A stretch of DNA of 43,734 nt from Dehalococcoidia bacterium (GCA_009377665.1 WHTO01000007.1:1-43734), one strand, 5' to 3'. Counted from the stretch's first letter, positions 1-11,754 are shown. The notes: generated by a model not told the origin, from the letters alone. Numbers and translations: made by a program.

Positions 1-291
1 GGCGAGCCCATCTCGGCGCAGGACGCCCTGCGCGTCGGCCTGGTCAACGCCGTGGTGCCTGCCGCGGCTGTCATGGACGAGGCCAGGCGCTGGGCGGACC
101 TCATCTGCAAACGCGGTCCGCTGGCCGTGAGGGCATCGAAGAAGGCTATGACCGATGGGATCGAGATGGCACTGGACGACGGGCTCAAGCTCGAACAGCG
201 CCTGTTCTTCTCGCTGGCAAACACCGAGGACTTTAAAGAGGGCCTGGACGCCTTCAGCCGCCGCGCAGAACCGAACTTCAAGGGACGCTAG
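1..291 (+). CDS. Enoyl-CoA hydratase/isomerase family protein, C-terminal fragment (5' end outside window)
   Basis: Open from base 1: [50 protein letters not shown]..., typical crotonase C-terminus ([17 protein letters not shown]). Confidence 0.85.
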   Translation, partial: GEPISAQDALRVGLVNAVVPAAAVMDEARRWADLICKRGPLAVRASKKAMTDGIEMALDDGLKLEQRLFFSLANTEDFKEGLDAFSRRAEPNFKGR

Positions 292-311
292 AGGATAAGG
301 GAGGCCGCATT

Positions 312-1604
<1,293 letters not shown>

Positions 1605-1608
1605 AGTC

Positions 1609-1824
1609 ATGGCCCGGAAAAACGACAGCGACGGCGAGCGAGAACAGGCGGCGGTTTTCCAGAATCTGCTCGCCGCGGGCGGCCTGTCGCCAGACCTGGC
1701 AACCACCGACGCCGTGAAGGTCCGCGCCGGGCTGGCCGCAACGCTACAGGCGCTCCACTACCTGCCCGTCGACCGCTCGCAAGCGCCTGCGATAGATGAC
1801 AGGCGCATCAGCGACCGTGCCTGA
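1609..1824 (+). CDS. Small protein upstream of and overlapping the amidase; possible AtzG/GatC-like subunit
   Basis: 71 aa ORF between malic enzyme and amidase, overlapping the amidase start by 29 nt; weak resemblance to small amidase-partner proteins. Confidence 0.5.
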   Translation: MARKNDSDGEREQAAVFQNLLAAGGLSPDLATTDAVKVRAGLAATLQALHYLPVDRSQAPAIDDRRISDRA

Positions 1825-3169
1825 GCCCGCCGGCCAGACCATAGCCGGGGCCCTCGACGCGTTTCGCCGGCGCGAGCTTCGTCCGTCGCAGCTTGTTGGC
1901 GAGACCCTTACGCGGATACAGTCGCTGGACGGCGACCTCAACGCCTTTTCGCAGATCTTCGAGGAGCAGGCGCTGTCGGCGGCCGAGACCGCCGACGCCG
2001 ACTGGGAGGCCGGACGCGAGCGGCCGCTGTCGGGGATCCCGATCTCGGTCAAAGACCTGGTTGACATCGCCGGCTTCGTCACCGGCTGCGGCAACCCCGC
2101 GGCAGCGCCGCCGGAGCCCGCCACGGCCAGCGCCAGCGTGGTCAAAAGGCTCGAGGCCGCTGGCGCCATCATCGTCGGCAAGACCAACCTCCACGAGTTC
2201 GCGCTGGGTATCACCGGCGAGAACCAGCACACGGGTACACCGCGCAACCCGCACGACCGGTCCCACATGCCCGGGGGGTCGAGCAGCGGCTCCGGCGTAT
2301 CCGTTGCGAGCGGCATGGCGCTGGCGTCCATCGGGACCGACACCGGCGGCTCCGTGCGCGTCCCGGCGGGCCTCTGCGGAGTGGTGGGCTTTAAGCCAAC
2401 CTTCGGGCGCATCAGCCGGGCGGGGGTATTCCCGTTGTCCTGGACCATGGACCACGTGGGGCCGCTGGCCGCCACCGTCGACGACGCCGCCCTGCTCTAT
2501 CGCCTGCTCAAGGGGGAAGACCACCAGGACCCGGCCACCATCGCGCTTCCGGACCCGCCATCGCGCAGGGTCCTGCGTGTGGGCCTGCTGAGTGAGCTCA
2601 CCGAGATCGCCGGCGCGGCCGTCCGCGAGCGGCTCCAAACCGCCCTGCGGGCGCTGCCAGCCGTCGAATCAGTCACCCTGCCTTACACCGATTCGATCGC
2701 GGCCACCTACAGCGCCATCCTCGTGGCCGAGGGGGCGACGGTGCACCACCGCCAGCTGCGCGACAACCCCGAGGTCTTCGGCGACGATGTGCGCACCCTG
2801 CTCTCGGTCGGGGCCACGCTCTTCGCGCCCGACTACGTGCAGGCGATGCGAGTCCGCGCGGCCTTCGCCGCCGAGTGTGAAGCGCTGTTCGAGCAGTTCG
2901 ATTGCCTGGCAGCGCCAACGACGCTGTCCCCGGCTCCCGAGATCGGCGCCAGGTCGGTGGACATCGACGGACGTAGGGTGTCCGTACGCGACGCCCTGGT
3001 CACCTGCACGCGGCCGTTCAGCATGATCGGGCTGCCTGCCATCAGCCTGCCCTGCGGCACGCAGGATGGCCTGCCCGTCGGCCTGCAGATCATCGGGCCG
3101 CGCTACGGCGATGAGCTTGTGCTTGAGGCAGCGAAAGCGATAGAAACTGCATTGTCCGCGTCGCCATAA
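1796..3169 (+). CDS. Amidase (amidase signature family)
   Basis: 457 aa; PISVKDLVDIAG, MPGGSSSGSGVSVASGMALASIGTDTGGSVRVPAGLCGVVGFKPTFGRIS: Ser-cisSer-Lys amidase signature. Confidence 0.93.
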   Translation: MTGASATVPEPAGQTIAGALDAFRRRELRPSQLVGETLTRIQSLDGDLNAFSQIFEEQALSAAETADADWEAGRERPLSGIPISVKDLVDIAGFVTGCGNPAAAPPEPATASASVVKRLEAAGAIIVGKTNLHEFALGITGENQHTGTPRNPHDRSHMPGGSSSGSGVSVASGMALASIGTDTGGSVRVPAGLCGVVGFKPTFGRISRAGVFPLSWTMDHVGPLAATVDDAALLYRLLKGEDHQDPATIALPDPPSRRVLRVGLLSELTEIAGAAVRERLQTALRALPAVESVTLPYTDSIAATYSAILVAEGATVHHRQLRDNPEVFGDDVRTLLSVGATLFAPDYVQAMRVRAAFAAECEALFEQFDCLAAPTTLSPAPEIGARSVDIDGRRVSVRDALVTCTRPFSMIGLPAISLPCGTQDGLPVGLQIIGPRYGDELVLEAAKAIETALSASP

Positions 3170-3257
3170 GGGCGGTTCGGCTCACGAATTGGTAACCTTC
3201 TGATTCAAGGATGGCCGCCCCGCTCCGCGGGGGCGCCGAAAAAGGGGAGTTCGACCT

Positions 3258-4847
3258 GTGGAAGTACCTCTTCTCGTCAATGACTTCTTGCGCCGGGCGG
3301 CGAAGCTCTACCCCAACAAGGTCGCCGTGGTCGACGCCGGGCGCCGCTATACCTACGGCGACTTCCAGGAGCGGGTCAACCGCCTCGCCCGAGCGCTGCT
3401 GGATAAAGGTGTCGGCCGCGGCGACCGCGTCTGCATCCTCAGCCCCAACTCCCACTTCTTCCTCGAGGCGTTCTACGCGGTGCCGCAGATCGGCGCCGTG
3501 CTCGTACCGCTGAACTTCCGGCTTCTCGCCGCCGACCACGAGTACATCATCAACCACTCGGGCGTGAAGCTTGTCATCGCCGACCGTGAGTACACGAACG
3601 TCGTCGACGAGATCCGCGGCAACCTCTCCACCGTCCAGCACTACCTGTCGGCCTGGGACGGCGGAGACCCACCCACGGGCTGGCAGGACCTCGAGACCCT
3701 CACGGCCCAGCAGGAAGGCGGCTCCACGCCGGCGGTCGACCTCGATGAGAACGACCTTCTCTCGATCAACTACACGTCGGGGACGACGTCGCGGCCCAAG
3801 GGCGTGATGCTCACGCACCGCAACGTCTACATCAACGCCTACAACTTCATCGCCCACGCCGGGATCCGGCACGACGACGTCGAGCTCTGGACGCTACCGA
3901 TGTTCCACGCCAACGGCTGGGGCGGCCCCTATGCCCTGACGGCCGTGGCGGCCACGCACGTCGTGCTGCGGACTGTCGACGGCGCGGAGATCTTCCGCTT
4001 GATTGAAAACGAGGGCGTGACCTTCGCCTGCATGGCGCCCGCGGTCCTCAACACCATCCTCAACTACCCGGACCGCGACGGGCACGACGTACGCACGAAA
4101 CCGCGCTTCATGGTGGCCGGCGCCCCGCCGCCCGCCGCCTTCATCAAGCGCCTCGAAGAGGAGATTGGCTGGGAGTTCATCCAGATCTACGGCCTGACCG
4201 AGACGGCGCCGATCCTCACGATCAGCCGCCCCGACCACAACCTCGAGGCCGAAGGCGGCGGTGACCCCTATCAGCGTCGCGCGCGCGCCGGCGTCGACGC
4301 CATCGGCGTCGAGGTCCAGGTCCTCGACAGCGAGGGAAATCCCGTGCCAATGGATGACCAGTCCATCGGCGAGGTCTGCGCCCGCTCCAACGTGGTCCTC
4401 AAGGGTTACTGGGAGGATCCCGAGGCGACGGCTAACGCGATCCGCGACGGCTACTTCCACACCGGCGACCTGGCCACCTGGGACCGCTTCGGCAACGTCA
4501 ACATCGTCGACCGCCAGAAAGACGTGATCATCTCGTGCGGCGAGAACATCTCGTCAGCCGAGGTCGAGGGCGCCCTTTACAAACATCCCGCCGTGGTCGA
4601 GTGCGCGGTCGTCGGCGTCCCCTCCGAGAAGTGGGGAGAGACGCCGCGCGCCCTGGTCGTGCTCAAGGATGGCGCCAGCGCGAGCGAGGAGGAGGTCGTC
4701 TCCTTCGCCCGCGAGAACCTGGCCCACTTCAAGTGCCCGAGCGGCGTCGACTTCGTCGACGCCCTTCCCCGCACGGCCACCGGCAAGATCCAGAAGTTCC
4801 TGATCCGCGAGAAGTACTGGAAGGGCGTCGAGCGCAGGGTCAACTGA
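3258..4847 (+). CDS. AMP-binding acyl-CoA synthetase / long-chain fatty acid-CoA ligase
   Basis: 529 aa; YTSGTTSRPKGVMLTHRN, YGLTETAP, GYFHTGDLATWD, PRTATGKIQKFLIREKYW; GTG start. Confidence 0.95.
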   Translation: MEVPLLVNDFLRRAAKLYPNKVAVVDAGRRYTYGDFQERVNRLARALLDKGVGRGDRVCILSPNSHFFLEAFYAVPQIGAVLVPLNFRLLAADHEYIINHSGVKLVIADREYTNVVDEIRGNLSTVQHYLSAWDGGDPPTGWQDLETLTAQQEGGSTPAVDLDENDLLSINYTSGTTSRPKGVMLTHRNVYINAYNFIAHAGIRHDDVELWTLPMFHANGWGGPYALTAVAATHVVLRTVDGAEIFRLIENEGVTFACMAPAVLNTILNYPDRDGHDVRTKPRFMVAGAPPPAAFIKRLEEEIGWEFIQIYGLTETAPILTISRPDHNLEAEGGGDPYQRRARAGVDAIGVEVQVLDSEGNPVPMDDQSIGEVCARSNVVLKGYWEDPEATANAIRDGYFHTGDLATWDRFGNVNIVDRQKDVIISCGENISSAEVEGALYKHPAVVECAVVGVPSEKWGETPRALVVLKDGASASEEEVVSFARENLAHFKCPSGVDFVDALPRTATGKIQKFLIREKYWKGVERRVN

Positions 4848-4857
4848 CGCCCGGCCC

Positions 4858-6243
4858 TCAGCCCTCCAGCATGGGCGCGGGCTGCAGCACTGGCCTCTTC
4901 CCCTCCGGGTCGTCGGGCGCCGGCTCGTCCGGCGGTGGCACGCTGCCGACGAACTTGTCGAACAGCGGCCCGGTCATGGCCGTGGTGATCAGCGCTGTCA
5001 GGACGCCGGCGACCTGGAGCTGCGGCGAAATCGTGCCGGCGTTGAAGGCCACCAGCGCGACGACGAGGATCAGCAGTCCGCGGCAGTTCATCAGGATCCC
5101 GAGCACGTTGCCCTCCTGCCAGCTCATGCCCGCTGCTCGCGCCGAGACGGCGCCGCCTATCCACTTGCCGCCGATCGCCGCCACGAGGAATATCACCAGC
5201 CCGACGATGTGTTCGGCGCGCAGCGTCGTGAAGTCAGTGGCCAAGCCCGAGAAGGCCAGGAAGATCGGCAACAGGATCACGGCAGTTATCTCGAAGAGGC
5301 GCGTCGACATATCGCGGAAGAGGGCCTCGCGGGCCGGCAACACGGCACCGGCCAGGAAGCCCCCGACTATCACGTTCAGGTCGAGCTCGTGCGCAATGTA
5401 GGCGGACGCGAACAGCAGGACGATGATGATCGCGAAGATCTCCGTGGTCAGACCCTTCTCCTCGTACATGCGCCCGAGCGGCTTCAACGCCGGGCGTACG
5501 ACCAGGAACATCGCCGCGATGTAGATGGCGGAGAGCAGCAAGCCGAGCCCCTGCTCGCCCGTGCTCTCGTCGTTGGCGACACCAATCGCGATAGCAACGA
5601 CCAGGAACATCAGCACGGTGACCGCTGCAGCAGCAGCGATGCCGGTCGAGCCCATCATGCTCTGGGTCAGCCCCTTCTCCTGCAGGATGCGGGCCATCAC
5701 CGGGAACGCTGTGACCGACAGCATCGCGCCGATCACCAGGCTGAACGCTATCTCGGACGGCTCATCGGGAGTGCCGAAGTTGCCGACGAACTTCTCGTCG
5801 TAGAGCAGGGGGCCGACCAGGAAGCCGAGGGCGACGGGGAGAGCGACCACGCCGATGGCCACGGAGGCGATGGCCTTGCCCTTGCCCCGCAGCAGCTTCC
5901 AGTCCAGCTCGAGCCCGACCAGGAACATGAAGAAGACCAGCGCAACCTGGCCGAAGACGCCGAGGATAGAGCGCGCCTGCGGGGGGAAGACGCAGCTTGT
6001 GATGCTCTCCCTGCCGCCGGACGCGGCGAGCGCGTCCTCGCAGTTCAGAAAGCCGAACGAGCTATCCCACTCGAAGATCGAGGGGCCGAGGAGCGTGGGG
6101 CCAAGGAGGACCCCCGCGACGATCTCGCCAACCACCCGGGGTTGACCAACCTTCTGCGCCAGCCCGCCAACCAGGCGCGCGGCAACAAGGATTATCGCGA
6201 TGTCGAGGAGCACGAAACCGAGGACCTGTGAGGAGTCAAGCAT
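4858..6243 (-). CDS. Cation:proton antiporter (Kef/CPA2 type)
   Basis: 461 aa, multiple hydrophobic helices, QPRVVGEIVAGVLLGPTLLG and FLAGAVLP motifs; no C-terminal TrkA-N/RCK domain visible. Confidence 0.9.
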   Translation of the reverse strand: MLDSSQVLGFVLLDIAIILVAARLVGGLAQKVGQPRVVGEIVAGVLLGPTLLGPSIFEWDSSFGFLNCEDALAASGGRESITSCVFPPQARSILGVFGQVALVFFMFLVGLELDWKLLRGKGKAIASVAIGVVALPVALGFLVGPLLYDEKFVGNFGTPDEPSEIAFSLVIGAMLSVTAFPVMARILQEKGLTQSMMGSTGIAAAAAVTVLMFLVVAIAIGVANDESTGEQGLGLLLSAIYIAAMFLVVRPALKPLGRMYEEKGLTTEIFAIIIVLLFASAYIAHELDLNVIVGGFLAGAVLPAREALFRDMSTRLFEITAVILLPIFLAFSGLATDFTTLRAEHIVGLVIFLVAAIGGKWIGGAVSARAAGMSWQEGNVLGILMNCRGLLILVVALVAFNAGTISPQLQVAGVLTALITTAMTGPLFDKFVGSVPPPDEPAPDDPEGKRPVLQPAPMLEG

Positions 6244-6449
6244 GGTTTATCGATCCTTCTCTGACTGCTATGGAAATTGGCACGACTGTATCAAACAACC
6301 GTACCGGCGTCCACCATGCCGGGCGGAGTACCCGACACAGTGACAGGTGGGTAAGCTAAAGCTCGACGCGGATGACCGCGTATTGGGTCCGGTTCACCGG
6401 CTGGGGGATAAGTGGTGCTCAACAAGACGAGCAGGCAAGTGGGACAGCA

Positions 6450-7532
6450 ATGACGACGGAGAACACGAAGGCCTTCGACGGCAACCTGTCCCCCGAGTTT
6501 TTCGAAGCGGTCGCGGGCTACCTCGGCGAGCGGCACCCCAGGTACGGCCGGCTGCTCGACATCCAGCTCATAGACGGCGGCAAGTCGAACTGGACCTACC
6601 GCGTCTTCACCGAGCACGGCCAGCTCGTCCTGCGCCGCCCGCCCGGCGTGCACACGCTCGAAACCGCCCACGACGTGGGCCGCGAGTTTCTGTTCTTCGA
6701 CTCGTTTCAGAACACCGATGTACCCGTACCGCGCACCGTCGACTATGTCGGCGAAGACTCGCCAATCGGGGTGCCCTTCTTCGTCACCGAGTTCGTGGAC
6801 GGGGTGGTCGCCACGCGCGAGGGCGAGGGCTTCATCAAAGAGGCAGAGACGGCGCGCCGTCTCTGCAACGCGCTTGTGCGGACGGTGGCCGCGATCCACA
6901 ACTTCGACTGGGAAGACAGCCCGCTCAAGCGCTTCGGGCGTCCGGAGAGTTTCACGGCCAGGCAACTCCGGCGGCTGCCGAGGCAGTGGGATGGCAGCGG
7001 CGGCACCGGGGCGGCTTTCCAGGAGCTCACCGAGGCCCTGCGCGCGGTCGAGCTGCCAAAGACGCCTCAGACCGCGGTGCACGGCGATTTCTCGGTCCAT
7101 AACCTGCTGCTCGACCGCGAAGACCCGGCCAGGATCCTGGCCGTGCTTGACTGGGAGCTGGCCACCGTCGGCGACCCGCTCGCCGACCTCGGCTGGTTCG
7201 TAGCTCTGTGGGTAGATCCCACCGACGGTCCCGAGCGGCTGGCGCTCGTCGGGCCCGACCGCAAGGTGACGACGAGCGAGGGCTTCTTCACGAGGGAACG
7301 TCTCGTCGAGGCTTACGCGGCGGCAACCGGCCGCGACCTCTCGCTGTTCGGCTTCTACTACGTGTTCGGCCTCTACAAGGCCGCCGTCATCTGGCAGGGC
7401 GTCTACTCTCGCTACCTGGAAGGCGGCACTTCGGCAACAGGCATCGACGGCATGAATGAGCGCATACCGCAGGCCGTCGAACTGGGCCTCCGGTGCACGC
7501 GTTCGCCGAACTTCCCCCGCTGGCCACTCTGA
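6450..7532 (+). CDS. Phosphotransferase family protein (APH / ACAD10-like kinase domain)
   Basis: LRRPPG, VHGDFSVHNLLLD, AVLDWELATVGDPLADLGWF; ATG at 6450 chosen over ORF-track start at 6372. Confidence 0.9.
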   Translation: MTTENTKAFDGNLSPEFFEAVAGYLGERHPRYGRLLDIQLIDGGKSNWTYRVFTEHGQLVLRRPPGVHTLETAHDVGREFLFFDSFQNTDVPVPRTVDYVGEDSPIGVPFFVTEFVDGVVATREGEGFIKEAETARRLCNALVRTVAAIHNFDWEDSPLKRFGRPESFTARQLRRLPRQWDGSGGTGAAFQELTEALRAVELPKTPQTAVHGDFSVHNLLLDREDPARILAVLDWELATVGDPLADLGWFVALWVDPTDGPERLALVGPDRKVTTSEGFFTRERLVEAYAAATGRDLSLFGFYYVFGLYKAAVIWQGVYSRYLEGGTSATGIDGMNERIPQAVELGLRCTRSPNFPRWPL

Positions 7533-7622
7533 GGCTAACGGGTCCGTTTCGGGGCCAGGATGCCGGAAGTCGCTGTCCGGATCGCGTGTTGAGCGAGCCG
7601 GCGAGCAGGAAGGGAGCAGCCG

Positions 7623-8978
7623 ATGACGACCGACCAGGGGCGAGTCGCTATCTGGCCCGGCGAGGGCCCCAAGCCCGTCATGCCATACAGCCCCATCGTG
7701 AAGGCGGGGGGCTGGGTGTTCCTGGCCGGCCAGCTCGCCACGGACTTCGCGACCGGCATCGCTCCCGAAGCGCGCGTCAACCCGGAGAGCCCCTACCAGG
7801 GCGACGCGCTGGAGCGGCAGTCGAGGCTTGTCCTCGGCAACCTTGATACGACCCTGAAGGCTGCTGGCTGCGACCTCTCGACGGACGTCGTCCAGGCCTG
7901 GCAATGGTTTACCTCGCCCCGCCCGGCGCGCGAGGACTTCGAGCGCGGGGACAACTGGCCCGCCATTTCGATAACCCCGTATCTTCGCTCCCGCGACGAA
8001 TTCATCGAGCAGCCGCGTCCGGCATCGATCCCGGGCGGAGTCCGGCGCCTCATGGTCACCGGCGCCATCGTCGAGGTCGACCTGATCGCCATCGAGCGCG
8101 AGCCAGGAGTCGACAGCGAAGGCACCGCCGTCCCCGAAGGCCTGGCAGCGCCCCTCGATGGCAGCTCGCCTGCCCTGCGGCGCGGCGACTGGGTGTTCCT
8201 ATCCGCCGAGATGGCCACCGCCTGGGAGGCGGGCGGGGAGGGTGACGCCATCGCATCCGAGGCGCGAGTCGACCCCAACCTCTGGTACGGATCGGCGATA
8301 GAGAAGCAGACCGAGGCGACGCTCCAGAAGCTGCAGCGGATAGCGGCGGCGGCGGGCAGCTCGCTTGACCGCTGCGTCAAGGCCAGCGTCTACATCGGCC
8401 ACCCGCGGGACTTTGCCGGCATGGACCGGGTCTGGCGCGAGTGGTTCCCGCACAATCCGCCGGCGCGCGTCGTCGTCCCGTACATGGGTTTGGGCGCCGC
8501 CGGTGCGCGCGTCCAGGTGGCGATGACGCTGCTCGCGGGCGACTCACCGCTGACAAAGCCGACAATCGAGACGTCCGACGCCCCGCAACCGTTCGGGCAC
8601 GAACCGCAGGCCGTCAAGGCTGGCGATTTCTTGTTCTTCAGCACCCAGATGGCCTTCGACTCGAGCGGCGCGCTGGCCCAGGAGACGCGCGCCAACCCGG
8701 GCTTTCCGTTCTACGTCCAGCCTCCGAAGCTGCAGATGCGCTACATCCTCAAGAACGTCAACGCCATCTGCGAGGCCGCCGGGACGACGCTGGCCAACAT
8801 CTGCCGGCGACAGGTGTTCCACGATGACTTCACCTGGTTCGCCCAGACGATGGAGGAGTGGCACGCGCACTTCCCTGAGGACGCGCCCGCATCAACGACC
8901 GTCGAGGTTGGCGGGCCGCTGCTCGTCCCCGGCGCCCACCTGATGCTCGACCTGATCGGCTACGCCCCGGCTTCATAG
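7623..8978 (+). CDS. RidA/YjgF-like protein with three tandem domains
   Basis: 451 aa with three successive RidA-like units (VFLAGQLATD..., VFLSAEMATAW..., LFFSTQMAFDS...), each about 130-150 aa. Confidence 0.8.
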   Translation: MTTDQGRVAIWPGEGPKPVMPYSPIVKAGGWVFLAGQLATDFATGIAPEARVNPESPYQGDALERQSRLVLGNLDTTLKAAGCDLSTDVVQAWQWFTSPRPAREDFERGDNWPAISITPYLRSRDEFIEQPRPASIPGGVRRLMVTGAIVEVDLIAIEREPGVDSEGTAVPEGLAAPLDGSSPALRRGDWVFLSAEMATAWEAGGEGDAIASEARVDPNLWYGSAIEKQTEATLQKLQRIAAAAGSSLDRCVKASVYIGHPRDFAGMDRVWREWFPHNPPARVVVPYMGLGAAGARVQVAMTLLAGDSPLTKPTIETSDAPQPFGHEPQAVKAGDFLFFSTQMAFDSSGALAQETRANPGFPFYVQPPKLQMRYILKNVNAICEAAGTTLANICRRQVFHDDFTWFAQTMEEWHAHFPEDAPASTTVEVGGPLLVPGAHLMLDLIGYAPAS

Positions 8979-9049
8979 GACGGCGGCAAACATCGGGGCC
9001 GCAATAGCAAGGCGGCGCCCCGGCCATATGTCCAACGCACCGCCTTTGC

Positions 9050-9577
9050 TCAGCGCCAGGGGAGGGAGCTGCCCAGCGCCATCCCCTGCGCCCCCAGCTT
9101 CCTCCGGTACTCCACGAGCTCGCTGAAGCTTCCGCCGCGCGTCGGTGGCGAATAGAACGTTGCGTACGGCGTCAACCTGAGCACGACGCGGCCTTCCAGC
9201 TCCATAAGCTCCGCTATCTTGCCCCGGGCGACCTCGGGCGGGTCGGGCGTCTCGCCGGGGCCGCTCATCGCCAGCGACGTGCCAAAGATGTTCATGCCCA
9301 TGTCGATTAACAACTCCGGGTCGGGGTCGACCCGCGCCTCGCAGTAGACCTGGACGTACGAGGGGGGCGACTGCATGTCGAGCACGCAGACTGAAACCTT
9401 CGGGTCGCGCAGGACCGCCTTCGCCTTGGCGCGTGCCCCCATGGTCAGGATGAGCAGGTCATCGCCATCCATGGTGTAGTAGACGACGGTCATGGCAGGG
9501 CCGTCCTGCCGCCGCGTGTAACCATAAACGCAAACCTTGTTGTTGCGGACAAAGTCCCGACGGGCGTCAGCGTCCAT
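9050..9577 (-). CDS. PPOX-class (pyridoxamine 5'-phosphate oxidase-like) flavin/F420-binding protein
   Basis: 175 aa; split beta-barrel pattern: PAMTVVYYTMDGDDLLILTMGARAKAKAVLRDPKVSVCVLD. Confidence 0.75.
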   Translation of the reverse strand: MDADARRDFVRNNKVCVYGYTRRQDGPAMTVVYYTMDGDDLLILTMGARAKAKAVLRDPKVSVCVLDMQSPPSYVQVYCEARVDPDPELLIDMGMNIFGTSLAMSGPGETPDPPEVARGKIAELMELEGRVVLRLTPYATFYSPPTRGGSFSELVEYRRKLGAQGMALGSSLPWR

Positions 9578-9901
9578 GTCTCCCCCTCACTTGCGCCGCG
9601 CGGCGCGAACGTAAGGCTCACACTATCCCAGATGCCGCCGCTGGTACAACACCCTGGGGGGCCGTGGCGGATCCCCGGGGCATGCCGCTGGCGATCCGTC
9701 CCGCCACGTGGGGCGTTTCGGGCGAGCCGGCTACAAGCTCGGCCGCTGGCAAGCCGCGGCTTCTACAAGCGCATCCTGGAAAGCAGAGAGCCAGCCGAGA
9801 CCGCCTGGCGGACACCGGACGCGCGCTGTCAGCGCACCACTGAGACGCCCCCGACGCCTGCCTTTACCCTTCTAGGAACACCCCTGGCATCGAGGTACCG
9901 A

Positions 9902-10381
9902 GTGTCCGAGAAGAGCGATGAGATCGAAGCGCGCGGTACGAATCCGCGGGCACTCCCGACGTTCTCGCCCGCCCCGCAGCGTCAGCGCATAGACAAGCCC
10001 TGGGGATACGAGTTGATCTGGGCGGCGCGGGGTCCCTACGTCGGTAAGCTCATCCACATCGAGGCCGGCAAGCGCCTCAGCCTGCAGTACCACGACCTGA
10101 AGCAGGAAACCCAGGTGCTGGTCAGTGGCCGCGCCCTGCTCATCGTCGACGACGAGCGCGGCAACATGCGGCAAATCGAAATGGAACGCATGGTGGGGTA
10201 TGACATCGTGCCCTTCCAGCGACACCGGCTGGTCGCCATCGAGGACAGCGACATCGTCGAGGTGTCTACCCCCGAGATCGGTGTCACCGTGCGGCTGGCA
10301 GATGATTACGGCCGGCCCAACGAGACGGACGAGACGCGCGCCGAGCCGGGCCGCGGCTGGGCCGGCAACACCACCTCCTGA
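9902..10381 (+). CDS. Cupin-domain protein, mannose-6-phosphate isomerase type II C-terminal-like
   Basis: DKPWGYELIW...GKLIHIEAGKRLSLQYHDLKQETQVLVSGRALL...RHRLVAIEDSDIVEVSTPE; in-frame GTG at 9902. Confidence 0.8.
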   Translation: MSEKSDEIEARGTNPRALPTFSPAPQRQRIDKPWGYELIWAARGPYVGKLIHIEAGKRLSLQYHDLKQETQVLVSGRALLIVDDERGNMRQIEMERMVGYDIVPFQRHRLVAIEDSDIVEVSTPEIGVTVRLADDYGRPNETDETRAEPGRGWAGNTTS

Positions 10382-10539
10382 GCTTCAATCAGCATCGTCA
10401 CGCCCGGCTGCGGGCGCACAGCCACTTGACCTTGCCGAACCTCTTACTAACCTCGTAACGTCCAACAACTGCATAAGAACAGGCCCAAAGCCCCGTAGAC
10501 GGATCTCCACAAGCAGGGAAAACAGCAGGGAGAGAGAAA

Positions 10540-11754
10540 GTGGCTATAAAGCTTCAGCGCGACGGCCAGCAGTGGCTCTACGACTGGATGGTCAAGGAGC
10601 AGGGGAAGGTCTTCCACTTCCAGCCCGACGGTCGTGGCGGCCTGCCGCGGACGGTCCGCGCCCACGAGATGATCAGCAAGCACGTCGGGCGCATCGCTCT
10701 GCGCCTGATGCGGCTGGGCCAGGAAGAGGAGAAGGCGGGCCACAAGGAAACGGCGCTTGAGTTCTACTTCGATGCCTCGACCGCATTCGGTCACGCCCAG
10801 CACATAGTCTTCGAGAACAACTCCGAGAAGCAGTTTCTCCACGGGACGTCGATCAAGGCCTACGACAAGGTCCGCGAGCTTTCGCCCTACCCGATCGAGC
10901 ACGTCGATGTGCCCTGGGGCGACAAGATCATCTCGGGCAACTTCCACCTCCTGCCCGACCGCCGCAAGGCGCCCGTGGTCATCTTCATCACCGGCTGCGA
11001 CGCCACCAAGGAGATGTTCCCGCACCCCTTTTACAACTACGCGCACCAGCGCGGCATGCACATCCTGGCCATCGACGGTGTCGGCCAGGGCGAGAGCAAC
11101 CTGCGCGGATACAAGGTGACGCCCGACAGCTACGAGCAGTGCACCTCGGCCGTCATCGACTACCTGCTAACGCGTGATGAGGTGGACGCGGACAACATCG
11201 GCGTCTTCGGCCTTAGCTTCGGGTCCTTCTGGTCCACGCGCGTGGCCTCCTACGACCACCGGATCAAGGCCTGCGTGTCGCCCTGGGCGTCAATCTGCGA
11301 CAAGTACTACCTGATGAACGAGGAGTCGCCGCGCTACAAGCAGCTGTTCTCGTACCTCACGGGCGCGAAGTCGGAGGCCGAGCTCGACGAGATCACTGGC
11401 CGCATGGCGATGGACGAGCTCATGCCGAAGATCACCTGCCCGATCCTCTTCACCATCGGCGAATACGACCCGCGTAGCCCGCTACAGGAAATCTACAGGC
11501 TGTTCGACCTGGTCAAGGCGCCGAAGGAGCTCTGGGTCTACGAGGACCAGCACCACATGGCCTCGATCGCCGGCGCGGCCGATGCCATGACCGTCTGGCG
11601 CTTCGATACCCACCCGTTCATGTTCGACTGGCTGCGCGAGCGTTTCGAGGGCCAGCCACTGCGGCACGATGGACAGCCCGTCTACGTGCGCACCGGCGGG
11701 GGCAGCCCCAACGGCCCCGATGCTTCGACCTCCACCGAGTGGTTTAATCCATAG
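10540..11754 (+). CDS. Alpha/beta hydrolase (FrsA / pseudooxynicotine-hydrolase-like esterase)
   Basis: 404 aa; helical N-terminus, nucleophile elbow GLSFGS, later EYDPRSP and EDQHH acid/His regions; GTG start. Confidence 0.82.
   Translation: MAIKLQRDGQQWLYDWMVKEQGKVFHFQPDGRGGLPRTVRAHEMISKHVGRIALRLMRLGQEEEKAGHKETALEFYFDASTAFGHAQHIVFENNSEKQFLHGTSIKAYDKVRELSPYPIEHVDVPWGDKIISGNFHLLPDRRKAPVVIFITGCDATKEMFPHPFYNYAHQRGMHILAIDGVGQGESNLRGYKVTPDSYEQCTSAVIDYLLTRDEVDADNIGVFGLSFGSFWSTRVASYDHRIKACVSPWASICDKYYLMNEESPRYKQLFSYLTGAKSEAELDEITGRMAMDELMPKITCPILFTIGEYDPRSPLQEIYRLFDLVKAPKELWVYEDQHHMASIAGAADAMTVWRFDTHPFMFDWLRERFEGQPLRHDGQPVYVRTGGGSPNGPDASTSTEWFNP

Noticed and set aside
5209-6231. 340-aa plus-strand ORF, rich in Asp, Glu, Arg and Gln
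   Set aside because: Antisense shadow of the Kef-type antiporter; composition reflects complement of membrane-protein codons.
6291-7904. 537-aa minus-strand ORF
   Set aside because: Shadow ORF opposite the APH-type kinase and RidA-like genes, which have clear family motifs; no recognisable domain; expected in high-GC DNA.
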